This document shows positions 27,760 through 35,854 of a DNA stretch of 64,000 nucleotides, one piece after another. Each line of letters opens with the position of its first letter. The stretch's first letter is position 1. The translations under genes and the position numbers were made by a program. This DNA is from Rhizobium leguminosarum (GTDB lineage Bacteria > Pseudomonadota > Alphaproteobacteria > Rhizobiales > Rhizobiaceae): positions 2,976,001 through 3,040,000 of the forward strand of contig NZ_CP025012.1 of the NCBI RefSeq assembly GCF_002953715.1, written 5' to 3'. Under the pieces are notes generated by a model. It was not told the origin of the DNA, ran no database searches, and saw only the letters and a list, made by a program, of their open reading frames with translations.

Positions 27760-28143
27760 TCAGTCGCGGCTCTGGTCTTCGGACGCGTGGGCCGAAACGG
27801 CAACGAGATCCACGGCACCGGTGGCGAGAAGGCGCTTGCGCACCAGCACGCGCATGACGCGCGCCGCCGTCGAGAAGGTCATCTGGTCGAGCGGGCCTTC
27901 GCCCTCCCACGGCTTGGTCAGCCGTTCAGTGACGGCGCCGACAATGTTCATCGGCACGATGTCGGTGCATTCGCGCATGGCTTCGAAAACGAAGCTGATT
28001 GGAATGACCCTTCCTTCGTGGGTCACGATCGGCTCGGTCAATTCGCTGTCCCATTCCTCAAAGGCATAGAGCGCTTCGCGAAACAGCTGCTGGAGGGTAA
28101 ACGGCGCGTGGCCGTTATGAAGTGGCGGCAGTGCATTCATCAT
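27760..28143 (-). CDS. Conserved hypothetical protein
   Basis: The 127-residue protein has no signal peptide and no family I recognise. It is acidic in the middle (YAFEEWDSELTEPIVTHEGRVIPISFVFEAMRECTDIVP) and has a basic stretch RVMRVLVRKRLL near the C-terminus. AGGAG precedes a double ATG at 28143/28140. It is transcribed alone. Good start signals and codon usage support a real gene. Confidence 0.65.
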   Translation of the reverse strand: MMNALPPLHNGHAPFTLQQLFREALYAFEEWDSELTEPIVTHEGRVIPISFVFEAMRECTDIVPMNIVGAVTERLTKPWEGEGPLDQMTFSTAARVMRVLVRKRLLATGAVDLVAVSAHASEDQSRD

Positions 28144-28433
28144 GTCTGTCTCCTCTTGTTGGATTGAAGCCAAGTCCTCCGGTATCGGTCGGCATCTACG
28201 CGGGGAACGAATATTGCCCCTGCGGACCGAATAACACGATTGATTCTATAGAGTAACGTGCCGGGGATAAAGTCATTTATCCGACGTCGCGAAAGCCGAT
28301 TTTATAAAGCCCTGATATTTCTGCATTTTTTAGTCGAATTTTTCTCGGACACCATCAACCTTAAAAATCTATGCCACCCGCTTGAGATCGCCCCGGAATG
28401 GCACGACGAGGCGAAAAAACCCTGAAAATTCAC

Positions 28434-28458
28434 GGAACTTTTGTCTCTGTAATTTGTT
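28434..28458 (+). promoter_or_regulatory. EcfG (RpoE2)-type general-stress promoter
   Basis: GGAAC at 28434-28438 is followed after 18 bases by TT at 28457. This fits the alphaproteobacterial general-stress sigma consensus GGAAC-N18/19-TT. It lies about 40 bases before the ATG at 28498. The rest of the gap (28144-28433) shows no gene. Confidence 0.55.
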
Positions 28459-28497
28459 TTGTTCTCACATTCGCAAAACAGTCTGGGGTTATCACCA

Positions 28498-28704
28498 ATG
28501 ACGCAAATCCATGAACCGGAGCGCCGAAGCAGAATCCTGCGCGGCCGCCCCTATAGCCTTGACGAATTCGCCTCCAAATATGGCCTGCACGGCGATCAGG
28601 CCGAAAGTCTTTTCACCCGTTTCGGACCCTCCTCGATCGAACTCGACCTGCTGATGGCAGCCAAACGCCGGCCGCCGGTTATGCAGGACAAAATTGCCGA
28701 ATAA
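28498..28704 (+). CDS. Small conserved hypothetical protein
   Basis: The 68-residue protein MTQIHEPERRSRILRGRPYS... is soluble and rich in charged residues, with a helical segment YSLDEFASKYGLHGDQAESLFTRFGPSS that could be a compact helix-turn-helix-like unit. The start at 28498 follows GGGG. It lies behind an EcfG-type promoter and 12 bases before a DUF2934 gene, so the pair is probably stress-induced. Confidence 0.65.
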   Translation: MTQIHEPERRSRILRGRPYSLDEFASKYGLHGDQAESLFTRFGPSSIELDLLMAAKRRPPVMQDKIAE

Positions 28705-28716
28705 CACTTTTGACGA

Positions 28717-28968
28717 ATGGAATGGACAATGAGCGCCAGACGCCACGAATGGATCAACAAAAGAGCTTACGCGATCTGGGAGGAACGGGGCCGCCCTCAT
28801 GGCCGCGACGACGAACACTGGCGCCAGGCGGTTGCCGAACGCGATGCGCTGGAGCGCACGAAGGCCTCTTCCGACGGCCGCGAGGTGCTGGTGAAATTTC
28901 GCCCGAAGCCGCAGCGGCCCGAAGCGCCGCCCGCCAGCTGGAATGGCCAATCGGCAAGCGTCGGCTGA
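28717..28968 (+). CDS. DUF2934 domain protein
   Basis: The 83-residue protein contains RAYAIWEERGRPHGRDDEHWRQA, the hallmark of DUF2934, a small family common in rhizobial stress regulons. ATG at 28717 and 28729 are both possible starts; the first is reported. The C-terminal tail is proline-rich. Second gene of a two-gene unit. Confidence 0.82.
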   Translation: MEWTMSARRHEWINKRAYAIWEERGRPHGRDDEHWRQAVAERDALERTKASSDGREVLVKFRPKPQRPEAPPASWNGQSASVG

Positions 28969-29065
28969 ACCCCTTCTTGCATCGGCCCGGACGGCTCAAT
29001 CCGTACCGGGTCGAGCGACTCAATTACTGCGGGATCGCATCACTCAATCCCCCGCCAGGACTGAC

Positions 29066-30991
29066 TCAGTCGAGCCTCAGCCGGAAGCGCGCTTGAAAAT
29101 CTCCCTGCCACCACATCGGGAAATTGGTTCCCCATTTATTGTTGTGCAGATTGAAGCGGATGCCGGCGGTGAAATCCGGCAGCGTCCTGCAAAACGTCAT
29201 GAAATCTGAGCTTTGCGGTGCAACGAGTGGCGCATCGAAGGTTTCGATCGTCAGCGGACCATCGGCAAGATCGCCGCGTGCCGATGTCACCGCCTGCAAT
29301 TGTCCGCCGCCACTCGTCGCAATATCCCCCGATCGATGCCAGAGGCCCATCTTGCGGAAATTCCAGTCCGCGGCACGATCAGGCGTGAAGGAGAGGAAGC
29401 TTGCCTCCGGCATGCGGTTGGCCGGCTTGTCAAGCAAGGTCAGGCGCAGGTCGAGGCGATCGCCCTCGGCAGTGAAATGCAGCATCACATGCGGCGGCGC
29501 GCCATATGTCTCCACGGCTTCGGACGGCATCGACAGAAGAATGCCCGCCTCATCAGTCGCTTCCAGCGCCGGCAGAAAAACCTTCGAAAGTGCCGCCCCT
29601 GACCGGGCAAGCCCCGGCTTGTCATGGTCGAGCACCGCCCATTCCTGGCGATGGGTCAGGTAGGTTTCCATGTGCCTGATAACGTCGCCGGCATCGTAGC
29701 TCTCGTATCGATAGGCGATCAGTGCGCCGTCGCGGCCGGAGATCGTCCTGCCGGAAGGCGAGGTAATTTCGGCGACATCGCCGCTCGCGCCGTCGAGCGC
29801 GATCGACCAGCCACCGGCCTGCAAGCGGAGCTCCCGCTCACCGCCCTTGACCACCGCAGGCGCGGCGAATTCGGCAAGCACGGCCTGGGCCGCCTTCCGG
29901 TCCGTCTCATCGAGCTCCGCGACCGCCTGGTCGAGATAGGCCCGCTGCTCGTCCCACGAGGCTTCGGTATAGGCAAAGCGATAATCGGATCGGCGTGCGG
30001 CCTCGAAATCGGCCCGCGACCACGCCTTGTCGTCGCGCAGATAGGATTTGATATCGACGCCGCAGGTATGCTCGGCCACCATCGCCAGTCCGCGCCCAAA
30101 GGCGAGGCGGCGCGCGTCGAGCCCATCCGTCGCGAAACGGTCGTAGAGCCGCTGCAGCGCGAGGAACCGCGCCGTCTTCACCGGATCGCTGCCGCTGCCA
30201 TGGATCCAGCTGTCGCCGAGTTCCAGCTCGACAACGGGGAAGCGCTCACGCTCGCTCCAGAGAATGGCACCGTAATCCTCGAGCGTCGCCGCGCGGATGA
30301 CCGCATCCGGCTCGCGCGCGCGTAATTCGCGATAGGCCTCGGCCGTCTGCGGCACGCTCTGCGGCCCCATATTGTCGTTGGTATGGGCAAAGCTCAGCCC
30401 GTCCTCGAAACCGTCGGGGAAACAGGTCTCGCCATAGGAGCGCTGGTACATGACGACCACCTCCTCGCCGCCAGGCGCCCGCCAGCGGAAAATGTCGGGC
30501 ACATCAGGCGGCGGTGAGGCCGTATTGACGCCGAGATGCAGGAAGCGGATTCCCGCCTCGGAAAGCAGCGGCACCATGCCGAGCGTATGGCCGGGCACAT
30601 CGGTCATCTTCGCCGCGATCGTCGTCTTGCCGAAGCGCCGGTCGAGCTCCTGCGAATAGGAAAGCCCGGCCCGGAAAAGGTCAGGCGACATCAGCTCGGT
30701 ATGCGTGGTGAACGGCAGGCCGTGCCAGCGGATCAACCCGCGCTCGATCGCCTGTTCCAGCGCTGCCACCTCTCCCGCCGAGCGCGAATTCAGATGGTCC
30801 CAGATCAGCCAGGCGCCCGTCGTCCAGATGAATTTCGGCTCGTCGGGATTTTCGGCATGAAAATGCCTGGCCGTTTCGATCGCCTGCGGAATGAAGCGCT
30901 CGTGATATTGCCGGCGGACCTTCTCGGCATGGTCGGTAAAGCCGATATCGAGATGGGTCTTGAAGACCAGATGCACGCGCTTTTCAGTCAT
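29066..30991 (-). CDS. DUF5054 (glycoside hydrolase 38-like) protein
   Basis: This 641-residue protein starts with HLVFKTHLDIGFTDHAEKV, a GH38-like beta/alpha-barrel entry with the metal-binding HLDIG motif. It continues with FIWTTGAWLIWDHL, KMTDVPGHTLGMVPLL and a C-terminal beta-rich domain, as in the DUF5054 group. GH38 enzymes are alpha-mannosidases; activity for DUF5054 is not established. There is no signal peptide, so it is probably cytoplasmic. It is transcribed alone. Confidence 0.8.
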   Translation of the reverse strand: MTEKRVHLVFKTHLDIGFTDHAEKVRRQYHERFIPQAIETARHFHAENPDEPKFIWTTGAWLIWDHLNSRSAGEVAALEQAIERGLIRWHGLPFTTHTELMSPDLFRAGLSYSQELDRRFGKTTIAAKMTDVPGHTLGMVPLLSEAGIRFLHLGVNTASPPPDVPDIFRWRAPGGEEVVVMYQRSYGETCFPDGFEDGLSFAHTNDNMGPQSVPQTAEAYRELRAREPDAVIRAATLEDYGAILWSERERFPVVELELGDSWIHGSGSDPVKTARFLALQRLYDRFATDGLDARRLAFGRGLAMVAEHTCGVDIKSYLRDDKAWSRADFEAARRSDYRFAYTEASWDEQRAYLDQAVAELDETDRKAAQAVLAEFAAPAVVKGGERELRLQAGGWSIALDGASGDVAEITSPSGRTISGRDGALIAYRYESYDAGDVIRHMETYLTHRQEWAVLDHDKPGLARSGAALSKVFLPALEATDEAGILLSMPSEAVETYGAPPHVMLHFTAEGDRLDLRLTLLDKPANRMPEASFLSFTPDRAADWNFRKMGLWHRSGDIATSGGGQLQAVTSARGDLADGPLTIETFDAPLVAPQSSDFMTFCRTLPDFTAGIRFNLHNNKWGTNFPMWWQGDFQARFRLRLD

Positions 30992-31330
30992 TCCATTCCA
31001 CGCATCGGTGATGACAGTCGAAACATTCTGCAGCCAGTGGCGGCACAGGTGAGGAGTGTAACCGTTTCCACAAACACCATTGCTCCTGCCGCAAATTCTT
31101 CGTCAACCCGTTTTGGCACAAATCGATGAAATAGTGCGGGTTTATTAACCGTATATCCGAAAACGCTATGGTCCGACGCTTTCATCGTAGAAGCGAATCG
31201 CGACAAGAATGAAGACGTGTTCATCGATAGTTATATAGAAAGGCGGCGGGACTTCCTTGCTGCCGCGCCCGGGTGGTGCGCTGTTTAGCCAAGGAGAAAA
31301 GCCTGAGCCGTTCTTCCGCAAGGCTGATTG
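30992..31330. other. Intergenic gap, no gene seen
   Basis: No convincing reading frame or strong hairpin was found. The AT-rich stretch around 31130-31180 probably carries the promoter of the DUF5054 gene. Confidence 0.5.
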
Positions 31331-31525
31331 TCAGAAGGCGTTGGTTTCCTGGCAGAGCGCCCGGTGAACCTCGGTCCAGAACAGCGCCAGCGGCGTGTCG
31401 CCGTTGCGTTCGGCAACGAGCGCTCGGATCAGCGCTTCGGAGCCTGCCATATCCTGCCAGCTGGATTTCAGGCCCTTGGCCGCCTGTTGGCATTCGGCAA
31501 TCTCGAATGGTCTCTTGCTGTCCAT
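31331..31525 (-). CDS. Small hypothetical protein next to cinR
   Basis: The 64-residue protein MDSKRPFEIAECQQAAKGLK... has no signal peptide, one tryptophan-containing helix (SSWQDMAGSEALIRALVAE) and a single C-terminal cysteine. AGGAGA seven bases before the ATG at 31525 supports translation. It is divergent from cinR with about 120 bases between the start codons. No family recognised. Confidence 0.6.
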   Translation of the reverse strand: MDSKRPFEIAECQQAAKGLKSSWQDMAGSEALIRALVAERNGDTPLALFWTEVHRALCQETNAF

Positions 31526-31648
31526 ATGAGGTCTCCTCATGACAGGCGCTAGCAGATGGGGCCCGGATTGTCATTCCCCGCATATGTGGGGATGCCTTGT
31601 ATTTGTGACGGCCCTCGCGGTAGGATTGAGGGGATTGGGGCAGTGGAA

Positions 31649-32374
31649 ATGATTGAAAATACCTACAGCGAAAAGTTCGAGTCCGCTTTCGAACAGATCA
31701 AGGCTGCGGCCAACGTGGACGCCGCCATCCGCATTCTCCAGGCGGAATATGGCCTCGATTTCGTCACCTACCATCTCGCCCAGACGATCGCGAGCAAGAT
31801 CGATTCGCCCTTCGTGCGCACCACCTACCCGGATGCCTGGGTCTCCCGCTACCTGCTGAACAGCTATGTGAAGGTCGATCCGATCGTCAAACAGGGCTTC
31901 GAACGCCAGCTGCCCTTCGACTGGAGCGAGGTCGAGCCGACGCCGGAGGCCTATGCCATGCTGGTCGACGCTCAGAAACACGGTATCGGCGGCAATGGCT
32001 ACTCCATTCCCGTCGCCGACAAGGCGCAGCGCCGCGCCCTCCTGTCGCTGAACGCCCGCATACCGGTCGAGCAATGGACCGAACTCGTCCGCCGCTGCCG
32101 CAACGAATGGATCGAGATCGCCCATCTCGTCCACCGCAAGGCCGTCTACGAGCTGCATGGCGAGAACGATCCCGTGCCGTCATTGTCGCCGCGCGAGATC
32201 GAGTGTCTGCACTGGACGGCCCTCGGCAAGGACTACAAGGATATTTCGGTGATCCTGGGCATATCCGAGCACACCACGCGCGATTATCTGAAGACTGCCC
32301 GCTTCAAGCTCGGCTGTGCCACGATCTCGGCCGCCGCCTCGCGGGCCGTGCAATTGCGCATCATCAATCCCTAG
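31649..32374 (+). CDS. cinR: LuxR-type quorum-sensing regulator CinR
   Basis: The 241-residue protein has an autoinducer-binding domain (about residues 15-160) and a LuxR helix-turn-helix at the C-terminus ([20 protein letters not shown], about 173-192, and onward). It directly precedes a long-chain AHL synthase and a small gene in the cinR-cinI-cinS order known from R. leguminosarum and R. etli. The start is the ATG at 31649; a GTG two codons upstream is also possible, and the frame to 31556 is not supported. CinR activates cinI in response to N-(3-hydroxy-tetradecenoyl)-homoserine lactone. Confidence 0.9.
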   Translation: MIENTYSEKFESAFEQIKAAANVDAAIRILQAEYGLDFVTYHLAQTIASKIDSPFVRTTYPDAWVSRYLLNSYVKVDPIVKQGFERQLPFDWSEVEPTPEAYAMLVDAQKHGIGGNGYSIPVADKAQRRALLSLNARIPVEQWTELVRRCRNEWIEIAHLVHRKAVYELHGENDPVPSLSPREIECLHWTALGKDYKDISVILGISEHTTRDYLKTARFKLGCATISAAASRAVQLRIINP

Positions 32375-32468
32375 CGCATCGGCCCGAAAATCTGCATCGA
32401 TTTTCGGAAAGCAGGCAAAGTGTTGGAGCGTCCTTTGTGCGTCCAAATGGACGCACGGCGCTCTAAAG
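32372..32468. repeat. Mosaic repeat family B, copy 2 (inverted)
   Basis: CTAGCGCATCGGCCCGAAAA, then CGATTTTCGGAAAGCA, GGAGCGTCCTTTGTGCGTCC and GGACGCACGGCGCTCTAAAG: the copy at 54673 in reverse. It begins directly at the cinR stop codon and occupies the cinR-cinI gap. Confidence 0.8.
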
Positions 32469-32508
32469 CGCGTTGCGATCTTTCAGATTCGCGGCTCGCG
32501 CTTGAGTT

Positions 32509-32570
32509 CTTTGTTTTGACGCATGTCGTTATCGCAAAACCGCTGCACACTTTTGCGCGACATGCTCTGA
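32509..32570. repeat. Mosaic repeat family C, copy 2
   Basis: GCATGTCGTTATCGCAAAAC, CGCTGCACACTTTTGCG and CGACATGCTCTGA form the inverted GCATGTCG/CGACATGC unit with the core shared by copies at 40446, 45128 and 51860. It follows the family B copy directly, upstream of cinI. Confidence 0.7.
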
Positions 32571-32571
32571 T

Positions 32572-32587
32572 CCCCTCATCTGAGGGG
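32572..32587. promoter_or_regulatory. Candidate operator upstream of cinI
   Basis: CCCCTCATCTGAGGGG is a palindrome with 7-bp arms, 78 bases before the cinI ATG. A partial second copy (CCCATCTGAGGG) follows. It is the only clear symmetric element outside the repeats in the cinI promoter, so it is a candidate CinR binding site. Confidence 0.35.
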
Positions 32588-32665
32588 GCCCATCTGAGGG
32601 AATTTCCGATCCGGTCCGCCTGAACCATTCTGCCTCTCACGAACTTGAAAACGCTGGAGGGCAAA

Positions 32666-33331
32666 ATGTTCGTTATCATTCAGGCACATGAGTATCAGAA
32701 ATACGCTGCCGTACTTGACCAGATGTTTCGCCTGCGCAAGAAGGTCTTCGCCGATACGCTCGGTTGGGATGTTCCTGTCATCGGCCCTTACGAACGTGAC
32801 AGCTACGATTCGCTCGCCCCCGCCTATCTCGTCTGGTGCAACGACAGCCGCACCCGTCTTTATGGCGGCATGCGCCTGATGCCGACGACGGGCCCGACCC
32901 TTCTCTACGACGTCTTCCGTGAGACGTTTCCCGATGCGGCCAGTCTTATCGCCCCCGGCATCTGGGAAGGCACGCGCATGTGCATCGACGAGGAGGCGAT
33001 CGCCAAGGATTTCCCCGATATCGACGCCGGCCGCGCCTTCTCCATGATGCTGCTTGCGCTTTGCGAATGCGCGATCGATCACGGCATCCATACGATGATT
33101 TCCAACTACGAGCCCTATCTCAAGCGCGTCTACAAGCGCGCCGGCGCCGAGGTGGAAGAACTCGGCCGTGCGGACGGTTACGGCAAATATCCCGTCTGCT
33201 GCGGCGCCTTCGAAGTATCGGACCGAGTGCTGCGCAAGATGCGCGCCGCCCTCGGCCTCACCCTATCCCTTTATGTCAGGCACGTGCCGGTTCGCTCGGT
33301 CGTGACCCAATTCCTGGAGATGGCAGCATGA
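32666..33331 (+). CDS. cinI: Acyl-homoserine-lactone synthase CinI
   Basis: The 221-residue LuxI-family enzyme makes an AHL from S-adenosylmethionine and acyl-ACP. The conserved N-terminal region is present (FRLRKKVFADTLGWDV, then YERDSYDS), as is the ExxR pair in WEGTRMCID (about residues 100-108). The ATG at 32666 follows GGAGGG; the TTG at 32645 is rejected. In R. leguminosarum and R. etli this enzyme makes a 3-hydroxy-C14:1-type signal. Its stop overlaps cinS by ATGA. Confidence 0.92.
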   Translation: MFVIIQAHEYQKYAAVLDQMFRLRKKVFADTLGWDVPVIGPYERDSYDSLAPAYLVWCNDSRTRLYGGMRLMPTTGPTLLYDVFRETFPDAASLIAPGIWEGTRMCIDEEAIAKDFPDIDAGRAFSMMLLALCECAIDHGIHTMISNYEPYLKRVYKRAGAEVEELGRADGYGKYPVCCGAFEVSDRVLRKMRAALGLTLSLYVRHVPVRSVVTQFLEMAA

Positions 33332-33531
33332 ACCGCCTCGCTGAAACCGCCACGCAGACCGCAATTCAGAAGGATATCGGCGCGCTGGAGCGCCATGTTC
33401 TCGCATCCCGCGACATCGCCACGCAGATAGGGGATCCGTTCCTCTCCTATCTCCTCTCGATGGCGCTGTTCACGATCTACGAGAAGAAGGCCCATCATGA
33501 GAACGAGGCGCTGAGGAGCAGCTTCAGCTGA
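33328..33531 (+). CDS. cinS: Small quorum-sensing regulator CinS
   Basis: The 67-residue protein starts at the ATGA overlap with cinI and is largely helical (KDIGALERHVLASRDIATQI, FLSYLLSMALFTIYEKKAHH). Size, position and coupling match CinS of R. leguminosarum. There it links the Cin system to the Rai system, together with ExpR. No DNA-binding motif is visible, consistent with action through another protein. Confidence 0.85.
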   Translation: MNRLAETATQTAIQKDIGALERHVLASRDIATQIGDPFLSYLLSMALFTIYEKKAHHENEALRSSFS

Positions 33532-33584
33532 GGGTGTGGTTCCCCTCCGCCCCGCCTGAAGACGAGCATGTCTCCCGGCGCCTC

Positions 33585-33626
33585 GCGCGCAGCCGCAAAA
33601 ACAGTCCCCGTTTTGCGGCTGCGCGC
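33585..33626. terminator. Perfect 16-bp inverted repeat behind cinS
   Basis: GCGCGCAGCCGCAAAA (33585-33600) and TTTTGCGGCTGCGCGC (33611-33626) with a 10-base loop. It lies between the convergent cinS and response-regulator genes. It has an A-run before the loop and a T-run after it but none outside the stem, so it is an unusual terminator or mRNA-end stabiliser. Confidence 0.6.
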
Positions 33627-33653
33627 CCCTGTCCTGTCGTCAGGGTATTGCCG

Positions 33654-34022
33654 TTACGTCATCAGGGAATTGATGGTCGAAATCAGTGCGTCGTGCATGT
33701 AGGGCTTCGGCAGGAAGGCGGTATTGGCGGGCAGCGCCATCGGATCGAGCCGCACCATGCCCGAGGTGATGATGATGCCGATGTTCGGCCGCATCGCCCT
33801 CACCCGCTTGGCAAGCTGGAGACCGTCCATCGACCCGGCCATGTTGACGTCGGTGAACAGGATATCGACATCCTGCCGCCCCTTCAGCACCACCAGAGCC
33901 TCGTCGGCATTCGCCGCCTCCAGCGCCACATGGCCGACCTCCTCCAGCACATCGAGGATATTGAACCGGATCAGCGGTTCGTCCTCCACGATGAGCACCA
34001 CGGCACTGTTCGAAGCCACCAT
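33654..34022 (-). CDS. Single-domain response regulator
   Basis: The 122-residue receiver domain has the acidic pocket EDE (residues 13-15), the phosphoacceptor aspartate in LFTDVNMAG (about residue 58), a threonine/serine switch in IITSG and the lysine in LPKPY (about 106). It has no output domain, so it probably acts by phosphotransfer or protein binding. It is convergent with cinS and carries no partner kinase here. Confidence 0.88.
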   Translation of the reverse strand: MVASNSAVVLIVEDEPLIRFNILDVLEEVGHVALEAANADEALVVLKGRQDVDILFTDVNMAGSMDGLQLAKRVRAMRPNIGIIITSGMVRLDPMALPANTAFLPKPYMHDALISTINSLMT

Positions 34023-34221
34023 CTGCGATCGCCCTCTTCATGCGGAATGTGAATTGGATAAGTGTAGCCCGCGCGAGAAGGTTCCAGTGGCTGCCCACGA
34101 AATATGCATCGTCCACAGATGCTTGCGCTCACCGCTTGTGGCTCCCGCGGATTTGCGTTAGAGCGAAACCGATGCTGTGGGAACCATTGCCCCGGCATCG
34201 CGGTGCCGCTACCGGCGCCAA

Positions 34222-34297
34222 GGGCCTGTAGCTCAATGGTTAGAGCCGGCGGCTCATAACCGCTTGGTTGGGGGTTCGAGTCCCTCCGGGCCCACCA
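34222..34297 (+). tRNA. tRNA with CAU anticodon, probably tRNA-Ile (lysidine type)
   Basis: The 76-base cloverleaf has acceptor arms GGGCCTG/CGGGCCC, anticodon stem GGCGG/CCGCT around loop CTCATAA, a T stem GGGGG/CCCTC with loop TTCGAGT, and an encoded CCA. The anticodon is CAU. The short D-loop (CAATGGTTA) and the anticodon stem resemble tRNA-Ile2, whose C34 is modified to lysidine. Elongator tRNA-Met is the alternative. Confidence 0.93.
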
Positions 34298-34327
34298 TTT
34301 CGTTTGAAATCAATTGTAGCCGGACGC

Positions 34328-34364
34328 GAAATTCCGGAATTTTGACACGTAAATCCGGAATTTC
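34328..34364. repeat. Inverted repeat just downstream of the tRNA
   Basis: GAAATTCCGGAATTT and AAATCCGGAATTTC form a nearly perfect inverted pair around TGACACGT. It begins 31 bases after the tRNA 3' end and precedes the accessory gene at 34463. It could be a tRNA terminator or a trace of an insertion junction. Confidence 0.45.
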
Positions 34365-34462
34365 TGATTATTTCAAAAGTCGTCTCAAAGCGCCGTCGAG
34401 CCGGCTTTGAAATCACTTGCCTTCCGGCGTAACGCAAACGCCGACACCTCCAAGTGGATTAG

Positions 34463-35266
34463 ATGCGAAAGATCCAAAGGCCAGTCTCAAAGTGCATCTT
34501 CTGCGACATTCGCTACGCCAACTCGAAAGAAGACTACTGGCCTAAGTGGCTCCAGCCATACCTGCTCAAAGCCCACACACACACTGTGTTTGCGACCCGG
34601 GGAAGTGAACCCTGGAAAATCAACGCGCGACTCAGGGGTGCTCCGACGGTACAGAAAATCGAAGTTGTCTGCGAATGCTGCAACAATGGGTGGATGTCTC
34701 GCATTCAAAATTCTGCAAGCGCGCACTTAAAGCCCTATTCGAGCATTAGGACAATGTCTCAGACGGTGCAGGAAATCATCGCGATTTGGGCGACCATGTT
34801 CACGATGGTAATCGAATTCTATGATCCGAAGCTTGCCATGGCTACCGACCAGGATCGGCAGGCGATGCCATTCAAGGGAAAAAGCTTCAGCAAACCGCCT
34901 CCAGACTGGCGAATCTATATGGCTCGACTTCGAAGCAACGAGGAGGCCGATTGGTACCACACCGGCGGCTGGGTGCAGTTCGAAGAGGATAAGCTCGACG
35001 ACAGATTTTTGTTTACGAGGATCCATTTTGGCACCGTTGGATTGATTGTTGTGCGTTTACCAGGACAAGACCAAGCCACCTATCCGGGCCTAGATGAAGA
35101 CTGCCACCAGCTCGGATTGCACAGGATTTGGCCCTCACAGTTGGGAATGATCGAGTTCGGACGAGGCCTAACCGCTACGCAGTTTCTCTCCATTGCATGG
35201 GACATGCGGCAAACATTGTTAGATATAATTAACGACGTTGCCGGCGATACTGCCGACAGTCTGTGA
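34463..35266 (+). CDS. HNH-like zinc-finger protein of unknown role
   Basis: The 267-residue protein has two cysteine knuckles, CIFC (residues 11-14) and CECC (70-73), with EDYWPKWL (23-30) between them and NNGWMS behind the second. This resembles HNH-related families whose pattern is C-x2-C, EHxxPKWL, CxxCNNGWMS. The canonical histidine of EH is replaced by D-Y here, so nuclease activity is doubtful. The region is less GC-rich than its surroundings and lies beside a tRNA, which suggests transfer. No partner gene is visible. Confidence 0.6.
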   Translation: MRKIQRPVSKCIFCDIRYANSKEDYWPKWLQPYLLKAHTHTVFATRGSEPWKINARLRGAPTVQKIEVVCECCNNGWMSRIQNSASAHLKPYSSIRTMSQTVQEIIAIWATMFTMVIEFYDPKLAMATDQDRQAMPFKGKSFSKPPPDWRIYMARLRSNEEADWYHTGGWVQFEEDKLDDRFLFTRIHFGTVGLIVVRLPGQDQATYPGLDEDCHQLGLHRIWPSQLGMIEFGRGLTATQFLSIAWDMRQTLLDIINDVAGDTADSL

Positions 35267-35328
35267 ACTCAGGCGAGCCACGCCGTTGCAGCGAAAGTAA
35301 GCAAGATCTTCGGAAACCAATCTCCGAC

Positions 35329-35854
35329 TTAGGCCGCGAACACCCCGCTGTCTCTCACGTATTTGTAACCGGCCTGTAGCGGATGCAAACCGCCGCTGCT
35401 GGTCATGGGTGTGTAACCGACAGGGCACCTCCAAATTCCGGAATTCCGTGCCGTGCTGACGACATCCGAAACATCGTAATAGCCATCAAGATTGGCTATT
35501 CCACCGGCGCGCACTGCATCATTAATTGTCGTGATCTTCGGCGTGACCGTGGCATCGGCAGTTTGCCCGATCGTGGTTGCGAAATTGTCGTTCGACGTTG
35601 TGACAGGCGTCGTTGTCGTCTGATAGATTTTGACCCCTGGCGCCACCGACGCTTCCTCGTTCGATTGGCAAATCCCATTTTAGACCGGAAAATACCTGCT
35701 CGAACCGTCTGGCGAAATAATCAAACTTCGAGGTGGCTTCATCTAGTGTGTACACATGAACTGCACCGCTTCGCCCTCCATTCATTGTTTTTGTAACTAA
35801 GTGATCGGCCGCGTAATTTAATATTGGCGACTCGATGGGCTTCTCGTCAGGCAT
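35329..35854 (-). pseudogene. Probably frameshifted gene, function unknown
   Basis: Two overlapping minus-strand frames complement each other. The first (start 35854) reads as normal protein for about 65 residues (YAADHLVTKTMNGGRSGAVH, FEQVFSGLKWDLPI), then becomes low quality. A second frame, one base over, reads well from about 35660 (NEEASVAPGVKIYQTTTTPV) to the stop at 35329. One extra base around 35660-35680 would explain this; the joined product would be about 175 residues. Two separate genes are possible but less likely. No family recognised. Confidence 0.45.
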
